Assembly: GCA_015501055.1 (NCBI GenBank)
Contig: JADNYV010000033.1
Coordinates: forward strand, 124,001 to 188,000
DNA length: 64,000 nucleotides
DNA from: Mucidula mucida
Taxonomy: Eukaryota; Basidiomycota; Agaricomycetes; Agaricales; Physalacriaceae
Direction of reading: 5' to 3'
Both the position numbers and the translations under genes were made by a program. Numbering within the stretch: position 1 is the first letter of the stretch; each line of letters opens with the position of its first letter. Shown here one piece after another: positions 1 through 10,737 of the stretch. Under the pieces are notes generated by a model. The model made no database searches and was not told the origin of the DNA. It saw nothing but the letters and a program-made list of their open reading frames with translations.

Positions 1-332
1 CTCTGGGACTACAGTTCAGTGAGAGAAAACGTTGAGATTAGCATTTCATTTGTAAGTAGTAGAACAAGCTTGTAAACTTAGGACTACAAAGCAAATATCC
101 TGTATAACTACCTACTAAATTTTGCAATTTTTTTCTACTACTTTCGAATCAAATACCAATCTGAGGCAATTCCGACACTTTTGGCGCTACGGCAGTGTGC
201 AAATGCGGTGCAAAAGTTTCGAGCCGGTGATCAAGCTTGCATGCAAAATCAACATATGTTAAACAAACACATTGACGCGCCGTCTACTATATTAAACGCG
301 CTCCCCGACGCGTCTCTCACCCTCCACGTCTC
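1..332. other. left-edge non-coding stretch
   Basis: No coding region is supported. The stretch is AT-rich, with a TATATTAA-like element near 287-294 that could serve the small reading frame beginning at 333. Confidence 0.4.
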
Positions 333-611
333 ATGGGCAACGAAGATAAACGTCTAGATGCTGCGTGTCGCTTCAAACTAGGCCGGAAGCGCAAGCGGAA
401 AGGCCAAAATGACCATCTACAACGGGCTAGAGCTGCTAGGAATGCATCTTCGAGCTCTTTGGCCACACCACTCGATGCTGATGCACCGGACGAGTACTCA
501 TCTGATTCGGACAAGGAAAACGACCCCGGAAGTGACTCTGAGACTGCTAAACGATCTTTCCCCCGCCAATTGCCCATACCCATTACTAGCGTATGGTCAA
601 GTCCAGCCTGA
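333..611 (+). CDS. small hypothetical protein, basic N-terminus
   Basis: An unbroken frame of 92 codons. The first half is strongly basic, with a nuclear-localisation-like cluster (GRKRKRKGQ) followed by RARAAR; the second half is acidic and Ser/Asp-rich (DEYSSDSDKEND). No fold or family is recognised. Composition of this kind occurs in disordered N-termini of fungal nuclear or transposon-linked proteins, so it may be the first exon of a longer or decayed gene; no convincing next exon is seen before 735. It lies tail to tail with the creC-like gene. It could be a chance frame. Confidence 0.3.
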   Translation: MGNEDKRLDAACRFKLGRKRKRKGQNDHLQRARAARNASSSSLATPLDADAPDEYSSDSDKENDPGSDSETAKRSFPRQLPIPITSVWSSPA

Positions 612-734
612 GAACAAAGGCTTGCAAGCTAGTTCTCACTATAATATCGGCATGCATTCCACAAGTAATTGTACAGATAGCTTTTTTCCACAGATTGCAA
701 GTAAAAAATAATAATCACGTTACGGGTATATCAA

Positions 735-2646
735 TCAATCAATCAAACGCCGCCGTATGCGCACGATGGCCATTCTTCCGTGCGCGCAGCGCAATGGCCG
801 GATCCATAGTTTAACAAGTCCGTTTTGGATGCAGTCAGAACGGAGCGTTGGAGGAACGCTATGACGGCGAGGAGATCGCCTTCCACTTGCTTAGTCAGTA
901 CGGGCTGGACGATGGCAACCTCGTTGCGCGAGGGCGCGGGGTGGTAGCGGGGGTATGGCTTCTCATCTACAGAGGGGAGGTGAAGCGCAGATCTGTCGTG
1001 CCGGAACGCTAATGATACAGTAGAAGACATGGATACACGTTGATGATGTGTCGCGTGGAATTTTGGTCTGTGTAATGCGCCACTGGAAAAGTCCCACTAT
1101 TCGACGGTTAGTACTATCACTATGAGCAAGTGTATTTAAAAACCTACGAGTATGAGTTTGTTGTCTTCGCCGACACTGCCGAAACGGTATGTCCGGCCAT
1201 CGCAGCGGAGGTCATCAAACGCCACAGACGTGACAAAGGAGGAATGGCCCTGACAGCGCGCGACGACGCGTTGTTCCCAAGGCGAGAATATTGTCAAGAG
1301 ATCATCTTGTCCCCCCGTCAAAATGAACCTGCCATCCGGTGACCAGGCGATACAAGTCAGCGAGCCGAAATAGGACGCGTAACAGTCTACCAGCTGTTCC
1401 GCTAGGGCATCTATCACCCTCAGACATCCATCCTCCGATATGGCACCGACGTACTTGACGTCGGGCGAGAAGACAAAGTCGACGATGCTCTTCCTGGACA
1501 CGCGCCAGTGGCTCACGGGATTCTTGACCGCCTTTTCTTTCTCGGTCTTGAGCCCCGGGCCAGAGACGGGATGCCAGGGCGGCATGGTCACGAATATGTT
1601 GTCCACTGGGTCCCATTCTTTGGACGAATCATCAGACGCTGATGGATCCTGGGCTTTGAAGGCGCCGTCGTCTCGCTCTTTGTCGTAGACTATGATGGTT
1701 CCGTCTGCATGAGAGACGAGAAAGAGCGTAGAGGAAGAGGGCACCCAGCGGACGGCAGTACACGGAGAGTTGGAGATGCAGCCCTAGTACAAATTGAGTT
1801 GGTCAAAGGAATCTGGTAGTAGTGCTGGAATGGCATACCTGCTTGTTTAGCCGGCCATATCGAGATGATATAGGATCTGTGGGATCCTTTAGGATACGGT
1901 TCAAGGACGCGGAATGGCGGGATACCTAACCAGACAAGATCTCCGGTGCTAAACCCAATGATCACATCGAGTCTCTCTGGGGAGGCGGTGAAGGTATTGA
2001 CATCGTGGCACGTCGGATGCGCAGAAAAGGTGACTCTTGATAGCGGTTCCTGCGGTATCAATAAGAAGGTGGAGGATACCTCGTTTTACATACAATTGGC
2101 CGACCTTGCTTTTGGACCCACCTCGACCCAGAGAAAGCTCTTGCCAGAATTGTAAAAGAGAAACGTAGTATCGCCCTGTTTAGCGTTGAGAGCCTTGGCG
2201 CTGCCCTCTGCGTCTGGATGCGGGTGATGAACGTCGAGAGTTGTCCGGATATTGTGCTTTGGGCGCACGACTCGCTTTTTGGCTGGCGGGGCGGGTGCAT
2301 GCACGAATAGAGAATGGTGCTCGATGGATGGGCTGACAGGCGAAGAGGCATCCAGTGCAGGTGATCCTTCGTCGTCGGCAGTATCGCTGCTCGACAGACT
2401 GAGACCGTCGTCGCGCGACTTGCTCCCGTCCTTCCTGGCATTGAGGAGCTGAGCGAAACCCGGCGCGCCTCCAGGTGCTTTGGATGCGGGATAGCGTACT
2501 ACGACGCTGGATACACGAGTGGGGTACGGTGCGAGCGGGACATTGACGTTGTGCGCTACTAGGAGGAATGGTTTGTGTTCTTCTGTGACCGAGTAGACGC
2601 CCTCGGGAGCAACAAAGGTGGAATCATTCTCCATGAATGACCGCAA
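735..2646 (-). CDS. creC: CreC-like WD40 repeat protein (catabolite repression regulator), frame-disrupted near 3' end
   Basis: WD40 protein of the CreC (DMWD/WDR20) family; in Aspergillus CreC partners the CreB deubiquitinase in carbon catabolite repression. Exons read about 2646-2090, 2049-1926, 1876-1839, 1783-1148 and 1096-735. The N-terminal 185 residues are variable with Ser/Asp stretches. The conserved block follows: RVTFSAHPTCHDVN, DVIIGFSTGDLVW, a full WD repeat around FLVSHADGTIIVYDKE, then SPDVKYVGAISEDGCLRVID, SPDGRFILTGGQDDLLTIF and YRFGSVGEDNKLIL followed across an intron by WDF. Near 820 the frame slips: SKT continues as GLVKLWIRP only if one base is added in a two-G run. The first exon junction (about 2090-2049) also does not keep frame cleanly. 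It is divergent from the BCKDH gene, 89 bp apart. Confidence 0.85.
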
Positions 2647-2735
2647 ACAGATCGAGGTGACCGATTGATTGAAGGGGGGTCACGCTCACCGTTCACCACG
2701 ATGATGGCCGTCCCGGATCTTGGTGGCTCAGTAGT

Positions 2736-4183
2736 ATGTCTCTTACCACCAGGATCTCTCTTCGACGTTTGCTAGGTGCTCGACGGTTCTATGCCACAGA
2801 GACAGTCGCAGTAGAGCCCCCACCAGCAGGCGGTCATCTGCCATCTGTCGCCACATCGTCGCTGCTCCGAACAACGCGAGATCTTGCTGTACGCACGCCG
2901 GGCATCGTTTGGGCTGACGACGACACCTCTGGGCCGTCCAGAGCCATCGTCGGAGGACGAGACACGCGCAAGATGAACATGTATCAAGCAGTCCGCGATG
3001 CCATGAGGTATAACCTTGATTGGCGATGATTCTGGTTATATTCTGACACCGCCTATAGTATTGCGCTTTCTAAAGACGATAATGCAGTGGTCTTTGGCGA
3101 AGATGTAGCATTTGGAGGCGTCTTTCGTTGTACGATGGTGATTCATTTGTTGTTGAACCTTGCTTGACGTGTGCTTATTTCCGCTGAGGAGAACAGGGGT
3201 TAGCGGAGGAGTATGGTACGCGTTAAACTATGCAGCTTTGCAACCGACTTACGCTCAACAGGTCGAGACCGTGTCTTCAACACCCCCTCACTGAGCAGGG
3301 CATCGTCGGCTTCGGCATTGGTATGGCTCTTATGGGACATACTGCCATTGCAGAAATACAGTTCGCCGACTATATCTTTCCTGCATTCGATCAGGTATAT
3401 TCCATGTTCATTCCACACCTTGTCACTTTCTCATTTCGTGAACAGCTTGTGAACGAGGCAGCCAAGATCCGCTACCGTTCAGGTGGTTCGTACAACGTCG
3501 GTGGTCTTACGGTTCGCACTCCTTCTATGGCGGTCGGTCATGGTGGTCTATACCATTCCCAGTCTCCTGAAGCTTTCTTCATCGGCGCCTCTGGACTGAA
3601 ACTCGTTATACCCCGCTCTCCCATCCAAGCCAAAGGACTTTTACTCTCAGCTATACGTGACCCCAACCCTGTCATCTTCATGGAACCCAAGGTTCTCTAT
3701 CGCTCGGCTGTTGAGCAGGTTCCCATTGAAGACTTTTCGCTTCCTCTAGGACAAGCCGAGACGCTGGTACGCGGTGACGACCTCACTCTCTTGACATGGG
3801 GCACCCCAGTGTATCACTGTGAGGCTGCTATGCATCTGCTAGAGAATCCCCCATCCGAGTTGGAGAGCGTCATTCCCAAGTCTGTGCGCAAGGCCAAGGT
3901 AGAGCTGATTGATTTACGGTCGATCATGCCTTGGGACATTGACACTGTCGTGGAGAGTGTCCAACGTACGGGCAGGCTGGTCATTGTGCATGAGGCTGGT
4001 ATGACGGGAGGAATGGGTGCTGAGATTAGTGCGCAAGTGCAGAAGAAGTGCTTTTTGAAGCTGGAGGCGCCTGTGAGGAGAGTGACTGGGTGGGACATAC
4101 CCTCGGCGTTGCAGTATGAAAAGTTTCATATTCCGGACGCGATTCGAGTTGTCGATGCTATTGTTGAGACGCTTTCTTATTAG
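2736..4183 (+). CDS. BCKDHB: branched-chain 2-oxoacid dehydrogenase E1 beta subunit (mitochondrial), frame-disrupted
   Basis: Beta subunit of the thiamine-diphosphate E1 component of the branched-chain 2-oxoacid dehydrogenase complex (valine, leucine and isoleucine breakdown). The N-terminus is Arg/Ser/Thr-rich without acidic residues, fitting a mitochondrial presequence ([15 protein letters not shown]). Five exons: 2736 to about 3008; then one ending [15 protein letters not shown]; a short GLAEEYG exon; RDRVFNTP to [11 protein letters not shown]; and [14 protein letters not shown] to the stop. Family signatures [17 protein letters not shown] and IRYRSGG are present and the C-terminus is complete. 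RDRVFNTP and LTEQGIVG lie in different frames: the C-run at 3283-3287 has five Cs where six would keep frame. Either a consensus error or a true lesion in a gene that is otherwise perfectly conserved. Confidence 0.93.
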
Positions 4184-4985
4184 TAATATAATGTATAGTT
4201 AATTGTACATCTAGACAGCAAGTTGCATTTAGCTCGCGTCGAAAAGGTCTGTGCATTCGTCTACTCAATGACGTCACGCGTTTCGAATACTCTCTCAGGC
4301 GGTGAAGTAAATCCGTCTATCTCCTCTCTTCTAAACGACGTGCACCTGCTTGACGATGAGCGTCGGCGCTCGCGAGCTGGTGCTCCAGTTTGCCGGACTC
4401 CACTTGTTTCAGGGCGACTGCGCGGCGCCATTTGGAGCCACCGAGATCAAGATGGTCTCCCGCACTGGCGACGCGAACAGTACGGATTCGAGCTGGGCTG
4501 AGAAGGGCTTTACCTTTACTTGACTCCAATATAAAGGTTCGGTGTCTGCTGATGTATACATAGCTATCCCTTCAAAGGAGGCGAAATTTCACCGACTTTA
4601 TTGCGAGGATTTATGGTGGGTGGTCACTGGTGAATCGACGTCGTCAAAGTGGGTGGTCAAAGTTGCTTTCAGTGGATGGTCGAATGCTCTAGGTCTATGT
4701 AAGTACTGACAGTTGCCGGCCCCTCTACGCCAACTCCAAGACCTGACCTACCACAACGGGTCGCCATAACCACCACTACAGTGGCCGGTGTTCAACCGGA
4801 GATAAGGGGGTACGTTACGTACCTTTTCTGTTCATGTTCCCTTCGTTCACGACTTGCTAACTCGACGACGACGACGGTCTTTTTTTTTTCTTCCCTTTCT
4901 CGTTCCCCCCCAGTCCAGTCCATTCCTTTTCAACCACGCTTCCCAAGCAACACACGCCTCAATCTACCCTCCTCCGCCAAACACC
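4184..4985. other. intergenic, about 0.8 kb
   Basis: No gene is supported. A 55-codon frame (4356-4522, +) has GC-rich third positions that look coding-like but matches nothing I recognise and has no support upstream. A pyrimidine-rich tract near 4879-4960, just before the next ATG, fits a fungal core promoter. Confidence 0.4.
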
Positions 4986-5970
4986 ATGCCCGCGCTCTTC
5001 AACACTGTGGCTAGAGATGAGAACTCCGCCTCATGTCCGGGTCATCCTCCCTCCGCCCCGTATACATCGCGGGATTCAGCGTAATCGGCGCCATCCTGAT
5101 CGGGGTCGCCATCTGGTTGTCCATTCACATTTATCGGCGCCGTGCCCAGGCCAAACGGGATAACATGCGCGGCGCCGGCGTTCTTGTCCGTAAAAGGCCT
5201 TGTCAGAGATAAGGAGGAACCTCTTCCCGAGTAATGATTCCTTTCAATCACTCGATTTTCCTTATTGATCGTACTTATGTAGGAATCTCCAAGCCCTACG
5301 AGGCGGCAACACATTTTCACGCGACCAGCTGACTCGTTCGGTTGTCCTCCCCGAGAAACCTGATCAGGTTCTGAACCGCAATAATATCAACAACAACAAC
5401 AACCCACAGGATGTCCTCGAGTATCATCGTCAATCCGGCATGTTCCCGCGCGCATTCTCCCCCGTATCCTCCATGCCCACGCCCAAACCCTTCTCCTTCG
5501 CCCTCGGTGCAGGCAACCGGGGCTCCGTCATCAAAGCCGACCGCTCCTCGTTCCTCTCCGTAGGCTCACGCTACTCCATCCTGTCCACCCTCTCCACCGC
5601 ATCGTCCATCGACTCGTCCTCCTCCCCAACCGCGCGCAAAGTGCGGCAGGTCTTCAACCCCATCCTCCCCGACGAGCTCACCGTCACCCCGGGCGAGCGC
5701 CTCACGCTCGTGCAGTCCTTTGACGACGGCTGGTGTGTCGTTGGTCGTGAGAACAAGGCCACGGGGATTAGGACTAAGCTCTTCAAGAAGGAAGAGGAGG
5801 ATAATGATAATGTGGAATTGGGTGTTATACCCGCTTGGTGCTTTATCAAGCCTGTGAAGGGGCTCAAGGCGGAGCGCCCCGTGCGGAGTACCTCGCTTGG
5901 GATTACGGTCCAGATGGACGGGCCTGGCTTCTCCTCGAGGGAGGAGCTGATTTCTTGGTCCAATTTTTAA
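4986..5970 (+). CDS. single-pass membrane protein with C-terminal SH3 domain
   Basis: Predicted plasma-membrane protein with a cytoplasmic SH3 domain, of a kind common in basidiomycetes. A hydrophobic helix (VYIAGFSVIGAILIGVAIWL) is followed by a basic stop-transfer segment (YRRRAQAKR), then an Asn-repeat linker, a Ser-rich region (FSPVSSMPTPKPF), and an SH3 domain beginning RQVFNPILPDELTVTPGE, with the typical ALYDY-like, DGWC and WCFIKP elements. One intron (5230-5281) interrupts LPE/NLQAL. The start is uncertain: ATG 4986 is in another frame, whereas ATG 5033 (MSGSSSLRP) reads straight into the helix. A further one-base mismatch near 5171-5180 separates NMRGA from AFLSVKGLV. The SH3 exon itself is intact. 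No function is known to me. Confidence 0.75.
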
Positions 5971-6385
5971 ACTGTATCTTTCTCGCCCCCCTCACGCATC
6001 CCATACCCCCAGCTCTCAGCAGTTGTACTGTTGCCATGCTTTAGTTACGTGTGTTTTCTTATGTTGTAGCTCTAATGTTGAGTGAGTTTCTTGGCTCGGG
6101 AAGCCCCTTGTCAAGATTAATGTTGACGTGCAGTCTTGCGTTTTGGTATTAGATGTACATATTGTAATGCTAGGCTACGTTGTGGCGAACACTGGCTGCA
6201 AAAGTCACATAACTTATATATTCTGCTGACATGGCGAATGCCCAAGACCCAAGACCCATTCGGTTCATCAGCAACACCCCAGCTAAAGAACGCCGACTGT
6301 TTTTGCCCACCCTCTGCTTCTTCATGTGGCGCACATATCATCGGCATCTTGAACAACTTCCATATCCGTGCAGTCCACAACTCTT
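5971..6385. other. intergenic between convergent genes
   Basis: This is 3' flank shared by the SH3 gene (+) and the first Zn2Cys6 gene (-). No coding region or RNA is recognised. Confidence 0.5.
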
Positions 6386-7614
6386 TTAAATTGCCGGGTG
6401 CGTAAGCCACGAAAACAAGTCAGAGTCTGCTTCTATCAAATGTCCTCCATCCACATCCGGAACCCAATCGCACCACCTACGCCACTCACTACCCACCACA
6501 CCCATAATACCATCCATCTCTGCCGTCCACCGCCGCTGTATCCACCACGGCCCTCTCATGCGGCGCATAATCGCACACCAATGCCCCGCAATCACCAACG
6601 CGCGCGGCCGGCGCTCGTACAATAGATTCCAATACATCTGCGGCGCGAACACCAGCCAGATAGTAGCAGCGTACGTCTGCGAGCTCGGGTTCAAAGACGC
6701 GAGCCACGCCCGTCTGAGGAATACCACCGCCTTTTGATAAGCGTCCGCGACGCGCGGGTCGCGGAGCTCTTCCACCTCCGGCGCGCCGACACTCGGTAAA
6801 TGGATAGTCGCCAACGAAGAAGGAAACATCACCGGGCCCTCCTCCTCCTCTTCTTCTTCTTCCATGAGACTGGTGATGAATTTATGCACAGAGTGCGATG
6901 TGCGTATGAGCGGACCGACGGGCCCAGTCCAGTACGCGTCGAACCGCGCGTTGACCATGCCCGGCTGGGTGCGCAGGAGACCGAGCCAGTCGTTCCGCTC
7001 AAAGAGGGACGAGGACGTTGCGAGGCCGTACATGGAGAACAGGGTGTGGGTGAGGAAGAGCGTCTCGTCTTCCGCGCCCGGCGGGAGATCGCACGCGCGC
7101 GGCAGCTCTCGCATTGCCTGCGTGCGATGGCTGGCTGCCGCGCACGCGTATTTGGCTGCGGAAGCGCCGCCGTGCAGGGTGTGCAGATGGAGACCTGAGA
7201 CGGCGAGCATGGCGTGGAGGAGGAAGGAGGCGTTGGCGGAGAATGTTAGGCTGGGCGCGACAGCGCGCCATACCTCTATCGATTCTGCATGTTGGTGGAG
7301 GGTGAGAGAGGTGTAGTGCGTAAAGTGGTGTAAGAGCTCTAGCGTCAGCATGTCCATGGGAGATGACGCTGCGACGACGATAGGGAGGTAGTCATTGGAG
7401 GATGGCTTGGGCGGGGCAGCGGTGTCGTTCCACACGCATTCGACTTCTCTTCGTGAGCAATTGGTGCAGACGGGTGATATTTCATCGCACTACTTGACGC
7501 CGCTTAGAATGGTAAAACGAGTTTACGAGGAGTCGACGCGGCACACCTTGACTTTGCGCTGACGACAGGTCCTACACCCGTCCGCGATTTCTGATGCTGT
7601 CTTATTGGTGCCAT
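6386..7614 (-). CDS. Zn2Cys6 transcription factor, Upc2-like, paralog A
   Basis: Fungal-specific nuclear regulator with an N-terminal Zn2Cys6 cluster and a C-terminal Upc2-type (DUF3468) domain. Exon 1 (7614-7547) encodes MAPIRQHQKSR and GCRTCRQRKVK; an intron (7546-7490) follows; exon 2 (7489-6386) starts CDEISPVCTNC...EC, completing the six cysteines. Next come the LELLHHFT motif, VWRAVAPSLTFSANASFLLHAMLA, a poly-Glu tract, and the C-terminal RRPRALVIAGHWCAIM...GPWW block shared by all three paralogs here. In exon 1 the start codon and the cysteine cluster are in different frames: three Gs at 7577-7579 (coding strand ACGGGTGTAGG) where four would keep frame. Targets are unknown; Upc2 relatives control sterol genes in yeast. 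Confidence 0.85.
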
Positions 7615-7741
7615 CTGCCAGCAACACGAAAGACAAAAGGAAAGCTGTATAGCATAGCAAATTTGATAATACAGGTGATGAATGCTCCGATGCACATGAT
7701 CTCGAATATAAATAAGGACGAGGCAGGATATCTAGTGCAAT

Positions 7742-8982
7742 TCAACTGGGCATCCACGTATAGAGCGCACTATTATCCTGATACGTTTCAAAGGTCCGCA
7801 CTTGCTCGACTTCCGACACCCAATCAAACCACGCCCGCCACTGGTCCCCCACCGCCGCCATGATCCTCTCGATCTGCGCACTCCAATCCCTCTTCGTCCA
7901 CCACTGCCCCTTCATGCGCCTGAGAATAGCGCAATAATGCCCCGCAATAATCAGCGCCCGCGGGCGCTGCTCCCACAACAAAGTGAAAAACAGGTCCGGC
8001 GCAGAAACCAAAAAGATAAACGCAGCATAGCACCGAAACTCTGGGTGCAGAGACGCCACCCACGTCCGCCTCAGGTGGAATATCGCCTTTTGGTATGTGT
8101 CCGCGATAACGGGATCGCGAACTTCGTCGGCGTTGGGCGCGCCGGGGGTCGGGAGGTGCAGGTAGGACAGCGATGGGGGGAATAGAGAAGGGCCCGTCAA
8201 GTCGATTTGCAGCTGGGCTGAGATAGCGGTGTAGGTGGTCGCTAGGGCGCGCATCAGTGGCGCGAGCGGGCTCGTGCGATACCCGTCGTATCGCGAGGTC
8301 GGTGTGGTTCGCACCATGTCGATCCAGTCGCTTTGCGCATAGACACATTCTGATGTAGCGAATCCATACATAGATATGAGTGTGTGCGTGGGATACAGGA
8401 TATGATTGTCGTCAGACGACGAGTCAGGGTAGGCTGGTATGGTTTTCAGTGCTTGGTTGTAATGACTGGCGGCCGCGTAAAAGTATTTAGAGGCGTTGGG
8501 GTGCGCCTGATGTAGATGATGGAGATGGAGCGCGGAGAATGCGAGCACAGAGTGCAGGAGAAACGCGCAGTTTGTGGAAAACGCCATGTCGGGCACTACG
8601 CTCTTCCAGATTTCGATTGTGTCTGAATGGTCTATATTGTGTAGCAGGCGTGGTTGGTAAAGTGGTGCATCAACTCGAGGGTCATAAAGTCCAATCGTGG
8701 CGGAGGCACATCGAGAGGCGCAGGCGGGGGAGGTTGATAGACAGAGGGGGAGCGTTCGACTGTGGCGGGTGCACTGGATGGTTCTCGGGGAGACTCATTC
8801 CAATGCACTCTATTTCCCTTTTCGCACAATTCGAGCAGACGGGTGATGTTTCGTCGCACTACTTGCTTGTCGTGAGCCAATCCCCCGCGGAACGAGGCAA
8901 GCAAGATGCGCACCTTTACTTTGCGCTTTCGACAAGTCTTGCAGCCGTTGCGTGACTTATTGTGGGGCCGCATAGGAGCCAT
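7742..8982 (-). CDS. Zn2Cys6 transcription factor, Upc2-like, paralog B
   Basis: Second member of the tandem family. Exon 1 encodes MAPMRPHNKSRNGCKTCRKRKVK; after an intron the cluster resumes CDETSPVCSNCAKREIEC. The rest follows paralog A: a Pro-rich linker, LDFMTLELMHHFT, a helix-rich region (NCAFLLHSVLAFSALHLHHLH) and the terminal RRPRALIIAGHYCAILRRMKGQWW block. Two one-base shortfalls break the frame: at 8802-8803 (two Ts in coding TGCATTGG, where three restore ECIWNES) and at 8637-8638 (two As in coding ACAATATAG, where three restore CYTNIDHSDTIEIW). With these restored it aligns end to end with paralog A. It lies 127 bp upstream of A in the same direction, so the pair arose by tandem duplication. 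Confidence 0.83.
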
Positions 8983-9467
8983 GGTCGCAGCATAATAGTC
9001 TAGCGACACGAAATGGGTGAGAGTTTGTCTGCATCAAATTTATGTAACCCTCACCGACGGATCGTCGTCTCGGTCCGATCAGCCGTGCTTCTCATCTAAC
9101 TTGAAAAATACGTCCATGTCGACATTCTAAAGCGAGTAGAGCCGGGCAATGTTGCCTATAGTCTGTTGAGATCATCTAACGTTCCATCATTACACCCTGA
9201 ACTCGCAATCCCTCGATTCCCAACCATCTACGTTGCTCGCGCGTCATCCCGAATTTGAATGCGCAATTCAGATTCACTCGTCGTACACCTCTTAATGATC
9301 TTCAGGGACTTCTTGATCCTCCCCGCTCGGGCGACGCGAGTTTCGTATTCGACACCATGCACATGCTGCGCACTCAACGCTTTCGCGTTCGCAAACGTTC
9401 GCGCGCGCGCGAATGCGATTCGCTTTAAGTTAAACTTGAAAGAGCTTATTTTCTTGTTCAAAGCGCC
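8983..9467. other. shared divergent promoter region
   Basis: This 485-bp interval separates the divergent paralog B and RTA1-like genes. No coding region is seen. A GC-rich alternating tract (GCGCGCGCGAATGCGATTCG) sits near 9399-9421, about 50-70 bp before the RTA1-like start codon. Confidence 0.45.
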
Positions 9468-10527
9468 ATGTCAGATTCCGACTACTATTCGGATTGCCGT
9501 TTCTACCAGTAAGCAATAATCAGTCTACCCAACCGTCTACTGCCAACTGCCCACCGTAGATACACCCCCGTGCGTGTCGTAGCCGCCGCATACGCAGGTG
9601 TCTTTGGCCTCTCATCCATCATACACGCCAAACAGATCTTCGCCACGAAAACATGGTACTTCCTAGCGATGATGATCGGAGGAATCAGTTAAGGGCCTTC
9701 CTCACAGTATCATCAATCTAACACTCCTGCTTCTTCTCTCAGTGGAAGTCGGAGGATATATCGCCAGGATATATTCCCACAACCAGAGTTGATGCCTTAT
9801 ATCATTCAGAGTCTTCTTATCCTTCTGGCTCCATCTCTCTATGTTCGTGCTCTTTTCTCAAACAATTCGTATCAATAATAACTATTGCACACAGGCAGCC
9901 AGTATCTACGTCATTCTGGGTCGTCTCATTCAATACCTCGGAACAGGAAAACTCTCCATCATCCCCGTGCGCCACTTGACAAAATTCTTCGTCTGCGGCG
10001 ATGTCCTAAGCTTCCTCGTACAAATGGGAGGTGCGAGTCGATTTCCTACGGTTCCAAACCTCCTTCAAGTTTTCATTCTCATCTACATAGGTGGTGGCAT
10101 TTCCGCAAAGGGAAACTTAGGCCAAAAAGTTATACTCGTAGGCCTCGCGATGCAGATCCTCGGGGTTCGTGGTCGTCTCAGTAGTTTTCCACATCCGCAT
10201 GCGGCGCGTTCCTATGGCCGTGGAGAAGGCACATTGGACGCGATTGATGGGGGCGCTCTACGTCGGCAGCACACTCATATTGATACGTTCTGCTTTCCGG
10301 ATGGTCGAGTACGCAGGCGGCCACGACGGCAAACTGATGAAAAGCGAAGTGGTGCGTACTTTTCCAACCGCCCGCTTCTTTCACTAACGGCGTTTTCCTT
10401 CAGTGGTTGTACGTCTTTGGACGCCACACTCATGTGTGGCGTCATGTTCCTGTTCAACATATTCCATCCTTCAAAGTACCTAGGTCCAATTTATACAGAG
10501 CGGCTGAGGATGAATTCTCTGCCTTGA
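9468..10527 (+). CDS. RTA1-like seven-helix membrane protein (lipid-translocating exporter family)
   Basis: Fungal RTA1/RTM1/RSB1-type integral membrane protein, a family linked to sphingoid-base or drug export and stress resistance. Exons encode YYSDCRFYQYTPVRVVAAAYAGVFGLSS, then IFATKTWYFLAMMIGG, VEVGGYIARIYSHNQ, ELMPYIIQSLLILLAPSLYAASIY, LGRLIQYLG, FVCGDVLSFLVQMGGGGI, GLAMQILG, FVVVSVVFHIRM, YVGSTLILIRSAFRMVEYAGG and DATLMCGVMFLFNIFHPSKYL. These are the family landmarks (GRIY-like, APSLYAASIY, D in helix 4, Q-GGG, FR.VE). Three single-base slips break the frame: one missing G at 9786, one extra G in 10162-10165, one extra G at 10419-10420. It is nested between Zn2Cys6 paralogs B and C. The substrate cannot be inferred. 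Confidence 0.85.
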
Positions 10528-10737
10528 AAATAGCAGGTTCTAGATTATTGATACACACAGTTTAGACTGTTCGTATTAGTTACAATGTTACAATTCTTGA
10601 TTCCGCTACGCTAAGTAAATAGCTAGGGTATGAATACCCCGACGGACCGTATAGTAGAATGAAAAAGTAAATGTCGACGCAGACCACGGGTGCCTCAAAA
10701 CCCTGCAAGAAAAACCTCTGTGAGGATAAAACTTTTG

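Noticed and set aside
4356..4522. A 55-codon plus-strand frame with coding-like codon use (MSVGARELVLQFAGLH...)
   Set aside because: No recognisable family, no splice partner and no conserved neighbour; kept only as a note in the intergenic entry.
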